Assembly (NCBI GenBank): GCA_021784715.1
Contig: JAJYHP010000064.1
Coordinates: 1 to 8,041 of the forward strand
From: a bacterium
GTDB taxonomy: Bacteria; Eremiobacterota; Eremiobacteria; Baltobacterales; Baltobacteraceae
Length of the DNA stretch: 8,041 nucleotides
Direction of reading: 5' to 3'
Part shown: positions 1 to 6,681 of the stretch, in pieces
How the letters are laid out: each line of letters opens with the position of its first letter
Position numbering within the stretch: the first letter of the stretch is position 1
Notes under the pieces: model-generated
Database searches by the model: none
Told to the model about the DNA's origin: nothing
The model's input: only the letters and a program-made list of their open reading frames with translations
Program-made: the position numbers and the translations under genes

Positions 1-653
1 CGCTCTTCGAACACGTGTTGCGCGACGGCGGCGCCCTCTCGTTGGTCCTCGGAGCGGCACTCATGCTCGCACAGCGCGATATCAAACGCTTGCTCTCCTA
101 TTCCACCATCGAACACGCCGGAATCGTAGCGATCGCCTTAAGCCTCGCGACGCCGTTGGGCTATTTCGTCGCCCTCTACCATCTCATCGACCACGCGTTC
201 GTGAAGTCGCTCGCGTTCTTAAGCGTGGGAGCGGTGCAGAACGAACAGGGCACCACCTCGATGGGGCACATTCGCGGCCTGCGCCATCGCCCTGCGGGGA
301 TCGCGCTGCTCTTCGCCGCGATCGGATTGGGTGGTTTGCCGCCGGGCGGACTCTTCATCTCCGAATTGCTCCTGATCGTCGCCTTGGTGAGCGGCGCGCA
401 CTACGTGCTCGCGATCGTCGCGGCGGTCGCGCTCCTCGTCGGCTTCGCCGCGCTCCTGCGCTTCGCGATCGAGAGTGCGGCGGGCACGCCCGCTGCGGCG
501 CCCGCGCAGTCCGGCCCGCGCGCGCTCCTCGGCTTTTCGAGCTTCGCGCTCTGGTGCGTTGGAGCGGGAGCGCTCATCCTCGCGATCTTTCCATTTCTCC
601 CGCAGGCCGCGCGCCTGCTCGAACTCTCGCGAACGTTGGCATCCGGTGGATGA
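1..653 (+). CDS. hyfF: Hydrogenase-4 subunit F-like proton-translocating membrane protein (5' truncated)
   Basis: This is the C-terminal part of an antiporter-like subunit of the NuoL/M/N, HyfB/F, Mrp family (Proton_antipo_M). These proteins sit in the inner membrane and move protons or sodium in complex I and group 4 hydrogenases. The reading frame is open at the left edge (first whole codon at position 3), so the start lies outside; the GTG at 15 is internal. About 216 residues remain, with roughly six hydrophobic segments. Counting from that GTG, the diagnostic loop DIKRLLSYSTIEH is at residues 22-34. The segment YHLIDHAFVKSL keeps the two His and one Lys (H56, H60, K64) that align with NuoL H334, H338 and K342. 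The Glu of GLFISELLL (E117) occupies the functional charged position of the late broken helix, as in NuoM. The IEH loop and the downstream hyfG and hyfI point to HyfF rather than a complex I subunit, although a HyfB/D-type paralogue cannot be excluded. Its stop overlaps the hyfG start, which suggests translational coupling. Confidence 0.88.
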   Translation, partial: LFEHVLRDGGALSLVLGAALMLAQRDIKRLLSYSTIEHAGIVAIALSLATPLGYFVALYHLIDHAFVKSLAFLSVGAVQNEQGTTSMGHIRGLRHRPAGIALLFAAIGLGGLPPGGLFISELLLIVALVSGAHYVLAIVAAVALLVGFAALLRFAIESAAGTPAAAPAQSGPRALLGFSSFALWCVGAGALILAIFPFLPQAARLLELSRTLASGG

Positions 654-2055
654 TATCTATCGCGAGCGCCACGTCGCGCGAGCGGATCTCACCGCTGCGT
701 TCGATGACGTGATGCACGATGCGCTCCCGCTCGGATGCTACGCGACGGAACGGACGGTGCGCACGCTCTCGCTCTCGCACGACGGGGTGCTCGCATTGCT
801 CACCCCCCTGCGGCCTGGAGAAGCGTGGGAATCGCTCGCGTCGCGCTATCCGCTTTTCGCCAATCACGAACGCGAGATGCTGGCGATGCAGGGGATCGAG
901 ATTCGATCGGGGCCGGATCGACGGCCGCTCTACTTCCGCTCCGACGCGATTCCCGAGGCGATCGTCGCCGAAGGGCGCGGCGTGAGCGCGGTGGTCGTCG
1001 GCCCCGTGCATGCGGGGATCATCGAACCGGGGCGCTTCACCATCAGTACCGGCGGCGAGAGCGTCGTTCATATCGACGCGCAACTCTCGTACTCGCACCG
1101 CGCGCTCGAGCCGTGGTTCGAAGGGCGCCCGGCGCTCGCGCTCGCGCCGCAGGTCGCGCGCGTCTGCGGAAACTGCAGCGTCGCCCGATCCTGGGCGTAC
1201 GCGCGCGCGCTCGAGGCGCTCGCCGGGGCCGAGCCCGACCCCGCGACGGAATACGCGCGCTTGGCGCTCGCGGAGATGGAGCGAATCCACATCCATCTCT
1301 TCGATCTCGGAAGCATCGCCGCGGGGGCGGGATACGGCAGAGGAACGACCGCGGCGCTCGAGTTGCGCGAACGGATCAACCAACTCAACCGCGTCGTCGG
1401 CGGTCATCGCTTGTTATTCGATAGCATCGTTCCCGGCGGGGTCCGCCCCGGTACGTTTGCCGATCCCGAGAGCACGCGGACGATTCTTCGCGCGATCCGC
1501 GACGACGCGATGCGATTCATCGATGCATTTCTCGCCAAACGTTCGGTGCTCCGGCGCCTCGAAGGAGCGGGAATCGTGGAACGCTCGACGGCTCGGCGCT
1601 TCGGAGCGGTCGGGCCGAGCGCCCGCGCCTCGGGAATCGCCTGCGACGTGCGCGCGCTCGCTCCGTACGGGGCGTATCGCGGCCTCGCGTTCTCCGAAGA
1701 GCGAGCGAGCGCGGGTGACGTATTCGCGCGCAGCGACGTGCGCCGCCGCGAAATCGAGCGTTCGTTCGATCTCCTCGAACGCGCTCTCCGCGAAATGGAG
1801 GGCCTCGCGCTGCCGATGCCGATGGAGCTCGCCGTGCCCGAGGGCGTTGTCACGACCGTCGTGGAAGGGGCTCGCGGTGCAGAAAGCATCTCGCTCTCCG
1901 TGACGGCGGAGGGCCGCGTCGGGCGACTGCATATCATTTCGGCCGCATATCGAAACTGGCCGCTCGTGACGCGCGCGATGGAGGGGAATATCGTGCCGGA
2001 TTTTCCGCTCGTGAACAAAAGCTTCAATCTTTGCTATTCGTGCGTGGACCGCTGA
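646..2055 (+). CDS. hyfG: Group 4 [NiFe] hydrogenase large (catalytic) subunit, HyfG/HycE/NuoCD-like
   Basis: This is the catalytic large subunit of a membrane-bound energy-converting hydrogenase, 469 aa from the GTG at 646. That start overlaps the hyfF stop by 8 bases; the frame runs further upstream, but that part is a low-complexity Arg/Ser shadow of hyfF. Residues 1 to about 112 resemble the NuoC/30-kDa domain (ERE at 75-77, GI at 83-84). Residues 118-469 are the NuoD/49-kDa-like catalytic domain: GPVHAGIIEPGRF (119-131), the L1 motif RVCGNC (172-177), the block from MERIHIHLFDLG (211-222) to VPGGVR (262-267), and GPSARASGI (323-331). The L2 motif CYSC (463-466) gives the second cysteine pair, so C174, C177, C463 and C466 can hold the Ni-Fe site. 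Ehr-type relatives and complex I lack these cysteines, so I favour a real hydrogenase. Two oddities: L1 has Arg181 where family members usually have His, and the protein ends at Arg469 (VDR then stop), where maturation proteases normally cut, so there is no cleavable extension. Subgroup within group 4 is not assigned. Confidence 0.9.
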   Translation: MDDIYRERHVARADLTAAFDDVMHDALPLGCYATERTVRTLSLSHDGVLALLTPLRPGEAWESLASRYPLFANHEREMLAMQGIEIRSGPDRRPLYFRSDAIPEAIVAEGRGVSAVVVGPVHAGIIEPGRFTISTGGESVVHIDAQLSYSHRALEPWFEGRPALALAPQVARVCGNCSVARSWAYARALEALAGAEPDPATEYARLALAEMERIHIHLFDLGSIAAGAGYGRGTTAALELRERINQLNRVVGGHRLLFDSIVPGGVRPGTFADPESTRTILRAIRDDAMRFIDAFLAKRSVLRRLEGAGIVERSTARRFGAVGPSARASGIACDVRALAPYGAYRGLAFSEERASAGDVFARSDVRRREIERSFDLLERALREMEGLALPMPMELAVPEGVVTTVVEGARGAESISLSVTAEGRVGRLHIISAAYRNWPLVTRAMEGNIVPDFPLVNKSFNLCYSCVDR

Positions 2056-2057
2056 TC

Positions 2058-2480
2058 GTGCCGCAGAAACGATTCGCCCGCTCGCTCGGCATTCGCCATC
2101 TCGTCTGCGGCAGTTGCAACGGCTGCGAATTGGAGATGAACGCACTCGCCGCGCCGCAGTACGATATCTCGCAAGAAGGCTGGAGCATCGTCGCATCGCC
2201 GCGCCACGCCGATCTCCTCACCGTCACCGGACCGATGAGCGAGGCGATGCGCCTCGCCGCACGCGGGACGCTCGATGCAACCGCGGAGCCGGTCGTCGTC
2301 GTCGCGGTCGGCGATTGCGCGAGCGGCGAGGGAACGTGGTGTGGCGTTGGGAGCGCCGGCGCCGGTGCCGGGCGAGAACTGCAGGCCTCGGTCGTCGTTC
2401 GCGGTTGTCCGCCCTCGCCCGATGCGATTCGCGAGGGCTTGCGCGCCGCTGCGACATTGCTCGACGGTAGGAATTCGTAA
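2058..2480 (+). CDS. hyfI: Group 4 [NiFe] hydrogenase small subunit, HyfI/HycG/NuoB-like
   Basis: This is the small electron-transfer subunit that holds the single 4Fe-4S cluster next to the Ni-Fe site, matching NuoB of complex I and HycG/HyfI of formate hydrogenlyases. From the GTG at 2058 it is 140 aa. The cluster ligands are visible: CGSCNGCE (residues 17-24, ligands C20 and C23), GDC (C87) and GCPPSP (C117). The block ASPRHADLLTVTGP (46-59) is a family hallmark. Cys17 and Cys95 are additional cysteines. The protein lacks the C-terminal extension of E. coli HyfI, so it is a minimal form. The start is uncertain: in-frame TTG 2031 and GTG 2040 would overlap hyfG by 25 and 16 bases. I chose GTG 2058 because it lies 2 bases after the hyfG stop and gives a family-like N-terminus; no strong Shine-Dalgarno decides it. 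It is the last recognisable hydrogenase gene in the window; no HyfH-like ferredoxin subunit follows. Confidence 0.9.
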   Translation: MPQKRFARSLGIRHLVCGSCNGCELEMNALAAPQYDISQEGWSIVASPRHADLLTVTGPMSEAMRLAARGTLDATAEPVVVVAVGDCASGEGTWCGVGSAGAGAGRELQASVVVRGCPPSPDAIREGLRAAATLLDGRNS

Positions 2481-2495
2481 CGGCGTTCGCCAAGT

Positions 2496-2502
2496 AGAGA
2501 GG
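2496..2502 (+). promoter_or_regulatory. Ribosome-binding site of the SNF2 helicase gene
   Basis: The sequence AGAGAGG lies 8 bases before the ATG at 2511. This purine-rich Shine-Dalgarno-like site supports that ATG as the start and suggests the helicase gene is translated independently of hyfI, 30 bases upstream. I see no convincing promoter in the 30-base gap; any promoter would lie inside hyfI. Confidence 0.6.
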
Positions 2503-2510
2503 TCGCCCTC

Positions 2511-5500
2511 ATGCACCTCGACCTTTCCGTACTTCAAGCATCGTTCGATGCGCCCACGCTCACGCGGGGACGCGATTATTTCGAACGTCGCCGGGTGTTG
2601 CAGCTCGAAGTTGGGGCCGAGGCGATCGACGCTCGCGTCATCGGGACGCAGCAGCAACCCTACGCCGTGCACATGCGCGCGGTCGGCTCGAACGGCACGA
2701 CGCGTTTGCTCGCTCGGTGTTCCTGCCCGGTAGGGAGTAACTGCAAACACGCCGCCGCGGTCGCGCTCGCGGCGATCGCCGCGCGTTCGACGGTGCGCAA
2801 ACGCGATGCCGCCGATGGGGCGATCGAGAGCTGGATCGAGAACGTCAATGCCGTCACGGCGAATAAGCGGCGAGAGCTCCTGCGCGAACACGTGCGCTAC
2901 GCCATCTCGATCGAAGAGCGATTTTTCGTCCCCTCGTTCACCCTGCAAGCCTTCGTGGTGCCGATGCTGCGCAGCGGCGCGTTGGGAACCGCCCGCCGAT
3001 ACGAACTGCAGCATCTCGCTGCGGGGAGCGCGAAACACCTCCAAGCGCTCGATCGCACGATCGGTCGCCTCGTCGGAGCGAGCGGCCTCCTCGGCGGGAT
3101 GAACGCCCTCTCGCCGACCATTCTGGGAACGCTGCTCGAATTGCTCGTCGATAGCGAACGCGCGCACTGGCAGACGCTCGAGAATGCAGCGCTGCGGCGC
3201 GAAGATGTCGTCGACGCGCGCATCGCCTGGCGCATCGACGAAGACGAACGTCAGCGCCCGCACCTCGCCGCACTTCCCGGTAGCGTGCTCGTCGGCGCGA
3301 TACCGCTTTGGTACGTCGATCCCGACCGCAACGTCGCGGGGCGCGCGCAGAGCGATCTCGCACCGGATCTCGCCGCGGTGCTCGCGGGGGCGCCCGCGAT
3401 GACCGCCGAGCACGCCAAACGCGTGCAAGTGGCGCTGCGTCGCGTCTTTTCCACCGCGGCGATCGACGGACCGCAGGCCCGCCTCGACGTGCGCGTCATC
3501 GAGCGCGATCCCATTCCCGTGCTGCAATTGGGGCGTTCGCGCGCCGCCGCAACCGCCGAGCTCGCCTTTCTGTACGGCGACCATCGCATCTCGCCGGAGA
3601 GCGGCGAGAGCGAATTTCGCATCGTCGAAGGTGAGGGCGCAGCGATCTGGCCGCGGCAGCGCGCATTTGAAGAGCGCGCGACCGAACGTCTGCAGGCGAT
3701 CGGGTTCGCACCGGTTCCGCGCTCCTTTGAGTTCGAGAACGAGGACCGCCGAGCGATCTTCCGCCTCGGCACCGAGGAGAGCTCGTACGCGTGGGCTCGC
3801 TTCCTGGGGTACACCGCTCCGCTCTTGCGCTCCGAAGGTTGGAGGGTGGAGATCGATGCGGAGTTCCCGCACGAAATCGTGGAGTTCTCCGAGGATTGGC
3901 AAGCCGATATCGAACCCGACGCGCACCGCACGGGCTGGTTTGAGATCGATCTCGGAATCGAAGTCGACGGAGAGCGGATCCCGTTGCTGCCGATCATCGT
4001 CGAAGCGCTCGCTGCGAACGGTATCTCCTCTACCGACGATCTCGCCGCGATCGCCGCACGGAGCGAACCGATTTTCGGCCGCTTACCGAGCGGCGCCTAC
4101 GTCGCACTCCCGCCGACTCGCGTCGCGCGCGTGTTGGCGACGCTCGTCGATCTCTTCGACGGCGAGCACGCCCTCGTCGATGGCGAACGCATCGCGCTCC
4201 CCGCCGCGCGTGCGATATCGCTCGCCGAGATCGACGGCACGGTTCTCCGGCGCGGTGCCGTCACCGAAGCTTTCGGCGGCTTTATCGACGGCCTCAACGA
4301 TCTCGCCGGGCACGCCCCGGCGCTTCCGGCAAACTTCCACGCCGAACTGCGCCCCTATCAGCGCGACGGCGTCGCGTGGATGCAACTGTTGCGCGCGCAC
4401 GGATTCGGAGGAGTGCTCGCCGACGATATGGGTCTGGGAAAGACCGTGCAGTTGCTCGCGCACGTCGCGATGGAGAAGGCTGCGGGACGGCTGCGTAAAC
4501 CCGTCCTCATCGTCGCTCCGACAAGCGTCGTGCCCAATTGGCGCGCCGAGATCGCGCGCTTCACGCCGGAATTGCGGGTGCTCGTGCTCAGCGGCCCGGA
4601 TCGCGCCCGTTACTTTGGGGAGATCGCCAACGCCGACGTCGTCTTGAGTACCTACGCGCTCTTGGTGCGCGACGCCGATGAACTGCACGCGCACGAATGG
4701 TCGATCGCCGTCCTCGATGAAGCGCAGGCGATCAAGAACCCACGAGCCAAGGCCGCGATTTCGGCGACGAAGCTCCGTGCCGAGCAACGGGTGGCGATGA
4801 CCGGAACGCCGATCGAAAATAATCTCGAGGAGCTGTGGTCGATCTACGCATTCGCCCTTCCGGGCTTGCTGGGAACGCGGAGTTCCTTCGCGAGATTCTT
4901 CCGAACACCGATTGAGAAGCGCGGCGACCCATTGCGACGCGGTGCGTTAGGGAAGCGCCTACACCCCTTCCTCATGCGTCGAACGAAAGAAGACGTCGCG
5001 CGCGATTTGCCCGAAAAAACCGAGATCGTCCATCGCGTCGAACTCGGCGGAGCCCAGCGCGATCTCTACGAAACGATTCGCTTGGCGATGCACAAACGCG
5101 TCCGCGACGAAGTTGCGAAGCGGGGGCTCGCGCGCAGCCGCATCGTCGTGCTCGACGCGCTCTTGAAACTGCGACAGGTATGCTGCGATCCTCGCTTGCT
5201 CGATCTCGATGCCGCACGCAGCGTGAAAGAATCGCAGAAGCTCGATGCGCTCTTCGACATGCTCGAAAGCCTCATCGCCGATGGGCGGCGCATCTTGCTG
5301 TTCTCGCAATTCACCTCGATGCTCGATCTCATCAAGCCCGAGTTGGCAAAGCGCGGCGTGCCGTACGTCGAAATTCGCGGTGCCACGCGCGACCGCGAAA
5401 CGCCCGTAAAACGGTTCCAAAATCGAGAAGTGCCGCTCTTTCTCATCAGCTTGAAAGCGGGCGGAACCGGGCTCAATCTCACCGCTGCCGATACGGTGAT

Positions 5501-5735
5501 TCATTACGACCCCTGGTGGAATCCGGCGGTCGAACGGCAAGCGACGGATCGCGCGCATCGCATCGGTCAGGAGCAGCACGTCTTCGTCTATAAGCTCATC
5601 GCCGAGGGAACGGTCGAGGAGCGCATTCTCGAATTACAGGCGCGGAAGGGAGAACTCGCCGCGAGCCAGTTCGCCGATGCCTCCGCCGCCCCGCTCCCGC
5701 TCGATGCCGCCGATATCGATCGGCTCTTCAGTTAG
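2511..5735 (+). CDS. SWIM zinc-finger SNF2-family DNA translocase/helicase
   Basis: This is a 1074-aa Swi2/Snf2-type superfamily 2 ATPase, predicted to move along double-stranded DNA or remodel protein-DNA complexes in the cytoplasm. A SWIM zinc finger lies near the N-terminus: C70, C72, C78, H80 in the pattern CxC-x5-CxH. Residues about 90-590 form a long family-specific region; WFEIDLGIEVDGERIPLLP near residues 480-500 looks like the bacterial SNF2-associated domain. The SNF2_N ATPase domain starts at about 611 with LRPYQRDGVAW (613-623). It contains motif I DDMGLGKT (638-645, Lys644), motif Ia VAPTS (668-672), motif II DEAQ (736-739) and motif III MTGTPIENN (763-771). The C-terminal helicase lobe (about 908-1045) has ILLFSQF (from 928), SLKAGGTGLNL (980-990) and DRAHRIGQ (1013-1020) with the arginine-finger residues. 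All these motifs are intact, so the enzyme should be active. Length is normal for bacterial SWIM-SNF2 proteins, whose cellular role is poorly known; RapA-like transcription recycling is one analogy. Its link with the upstream hydrogenase is positional only. Confidence 0.95.
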   Translation: MHLDLSVLQASFDAPTLTRGRDYFERRRVLQLEVGAEAIDARVIGTQQQPYAVHMRAVGSNGTTRLLARCSCPVGSNCKHAAAVALAAIAARSTVRKRDAADGAIESWIENVNAVTANKRRELLREHVRYAISIEERFFVPSFTLQAFVVPMLRSGALGTARRYELQHLAAGSAKHLQALDRTIGRLVGASGLLGGMNALSPTILGTLLELLVDSERAHWQTLENAALRREDVVDARIAWRIDEDERQRPHLAALPGSVLVGAIPLWYVDPDRNVAGRAQSDLAPDLAAVLAGAPAMTAEHAKRVQVALRRVFSTAAIDGPQARLDVRVIERDPIPVLQLGRSRAAATAELAFLYGDHRISPESGESEFRIVEGEGAAIWPRQRAFEERATERLQAIGFAPVPRSFEFENEDRRAIFRLGTEESSYAWARFLGYTAPLLRSEGWRVEIDAEFPHEIVEFSEDWQADIEPDAHRTGWFEIDLGIEVDGERIPLLPIIVEALAANGISSTDDLAAIAARSEPIFGRLPSGAYVALPPTRVARVLATLVDLFDGEHALVDGERIALPAARAISLAEIDGTVLRRGAVTEAFGGFIDGLNDLAGHAPALPANFHAELRPYQRDGVAWMQLLRAHGFGGVLADDMGLGKTVQLLAHVAMEKAAGRLRKPVLIVAPTSVVPNWRAEIARFTPELRVLVLSGPDRARYFGEIANADVVLSTYALLVRDADELHAHEWSIAVLDEAQAIKNPRAKAAISATKLRAEQRVAMTGTPIENNLEELWSIYAFALPGLLGTRSSFARFFRTPIEKRGDPLRRGALGKRLHPFLMRRTKEDVARDLPEKTEIVHRVELGGAQRDLYETIRLAMHKRVRDEVAKRGLARSRIVVLDALLKLRQVCCDPRLLDLDAARSVKESQKLDALFDMLESLIADGRRILLFSQFTSMLDLIKPELAKRGVPYVEIRGATRDRETPVKRFQNREVPLFLISLKAGGTGLNLTAADTVIHYDPWWNPAVERQATDRAHRIGQEQHVFVYKLIAEGTVEERILELQARKGELAASQFADASAAPLPLDAADIDRLFS

Positions 5736-5743
5736 GCGCGTCC

Positions 5744-6641
5744 GTGAACGCTCCTCAATGTCGTAACCTCTCGTTCGCCGCATTCCTGGCCGCGCTCGCG
5801 CTCGCCGGTTGCGGTGGGAGCGGTGGGGGGGAGCGCGAGCGTCCTCCCGAATTCATCGTCGCCGCCGATCGGGGCGACGGGCGCCGCGGAGCCGCAGTAC
5901 GTCGGGTATTGGGACGATTGGGAGCGGACGCCGTGGAGCGCGGTGCCCGACGGCGTGACGACGTTGATCTACGCGTTCGATTTCGTTGCCGGACATAGCG
6001 TGGTTCCCGACGGCAATGCGCCGGGATACCTCACCGCCGCAGCGGTCGCCTCGCTCCACCAACGCGGCATAAAAGTCTTGCTCTCGCTCGGCGGCGGGAG
6101 CCCTTCGACGGCCTTCGTTTTCGACGGCGATACGAAAGATTTCGAGACGAGTTTGATCGCCGTTCTCGAGCAGTATGGTTTCGACGGCGTCGATTTCGAC
6201 GACGAATCGGGGACGCAAGCCCAACGCGTCGCCGATCTCGAAACGCTCGTTCCCGCAACGCGCGCGGCCTTTAAGGCCGATGGAATCGGAAACGATCTCG
6301 TAACGCTCGCGGCCTTTGAAACGCCGACGAGCTTTGGCGACGGTGCCGTGCTGGCCGCACCAGGGGTCGCGAGCTCGCTCTCGTGGGTGAACGTGATGAG
6401 CTACGATTACACCTCCGCGCAAAGCGATCTCGCAGCCTACGCTCCGTTCGTTCCCACGGCGCACCTGATGCTCGGCAGCGATATCGATGGCGACGTCGCG
6501 CTCGCGCCGAACGCAACCCTCGAATCGCTCGCCGCATGGGTGAAAGACGATGGGTACGGCGGGATGATGGTGTGGACCGTGAACGACGCCACCGCCGCCC
6601 AAAACCAAGCAATCGAAAATGGATTGACGACCGGGAAATAA
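5744..6641 (+). CDS. Glycoside hydrolase family 18 lipoprotein (chitinase / Endo H-like), frameshifted as sequenced
   Basis: This is a predicted cell-surface enzyme cutting beta-1,4 bonds next to N-acetylglucosamine. The GTG at 5744, 8 bases after the helicase stop, opens a lipoprotein signal peptide: MNAPQCRN, a hydrophobic stretch, then lipobox LAGC with Cys23. That frame runs into Arg-rich shadow sequence and stops at 5998. The catalytic domain continues one frame over to the stop at 6639-6641 (in that frame the first start is GTG 5814, without signal peptide). The frames meet at a G7 run (5825-5831); dropping one G gives a continuous 298-aa protein. GH18 hallmarks, numbered from GTG 5814: YVGYWDDW as strand 1, KVLLSLGGG (SxGG-type), FDGVDFDDE (123-131; D124, D127, D129, catalytic E131, codon 6204-6206), VNVMSYDY and GGMMVWTVN as the last strand. 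The catalytic signature fits the DxxDxDxE consensus and resembles that of Endo H-type endo-N-acetylglucosaminidases (DGVDFDDE), while the final strands are chitinase-like, so substrate is open. No carbohydrate-binding module is seen. Confidence 0.8.
5825..5831 (+). repeat. G7 homopolymer at the frame break of the GH18 lipoprotein gene
   Basis: Seven consecutive G sit just after the lipobox codons of the GH18 gene. The signal-peptide frame enters this run and the catalytic-domain frame leaves it shifted by one base. Six G would fuse both into one open frame that reads CGGSGGSAS directly after the lipid-anchoring Cys. Mononucleotide runs of this kind are prone to sequencing miscounts and to slipped-strand changes in vivo; the sequence alone cannot separate the two. 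Confidence 0.75.
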
Positions 6642-6668
6642 CGGCTTCGCCACGTAACCTTCGGGGTT

Positions 6669-6673
6669 GGAGG
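6669..6673 (+). promoter_or_regulatory. Strong Shine-Dalgarno fixing a TTG start
   Basis: A perfect GGAGG lies 8 bases before the TTG at 6682. It is the best ribosome-binding site in the window, and it decides the TTG start of the following BNR protein, directly before a well-formed signal peptide (MKRCRLLPG and hydrophobic core). Confidence 0.75.
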
Positions 6674-6681
6674 ATTCCCCA

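Noticed and set aside
475..645. An upstream extension of hyfG starting at 475
   Set aside because: The extra 57 residues are low-complexity Arg/Ser text lying over the conserved membrane protein frame of hyfF. The family-like sequence begins just after the GTG at 646.
2478..2492. TAACGGC(G)TTCGCCA after the hyfI stop, nearly repeated after the GH18 stop at 6639-6652
   Set aside because: The match is about 14 bases with one indel and includes the stop codon; GGCTTCGCC also occurs inside coding regions, so two copies are not enough to call a repeat family.
2034..3926. A 630-codon antisense open frame opposite hyfI and the helicase gene
   Set aside because: It is a mirror of the GC-rich codon pattern of the genes on the + strand. 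Its translation is Arg/Asp/Glu-rich, shows no family motif, and it spans two real genes with clear motifs.
5814..6641. GH18 gene as a cytoplasmic protein starting at GTG 5814
   Set aside because: This start has no signal peptide or ribosome-binding site and lies just after a perfect lipobox in the neighbouring frame; a one-base slip in the G7 run explains the data better, although it is the longest frame as sequenced.
6656..6668. Small hairpin AACC-TTCGG-GGTT before the BNR gene as a terminator or regulator
   Set aside because: The stem is only four base pairs, has no T-run after it, and is too weak to claim as a terminator or translation switch.
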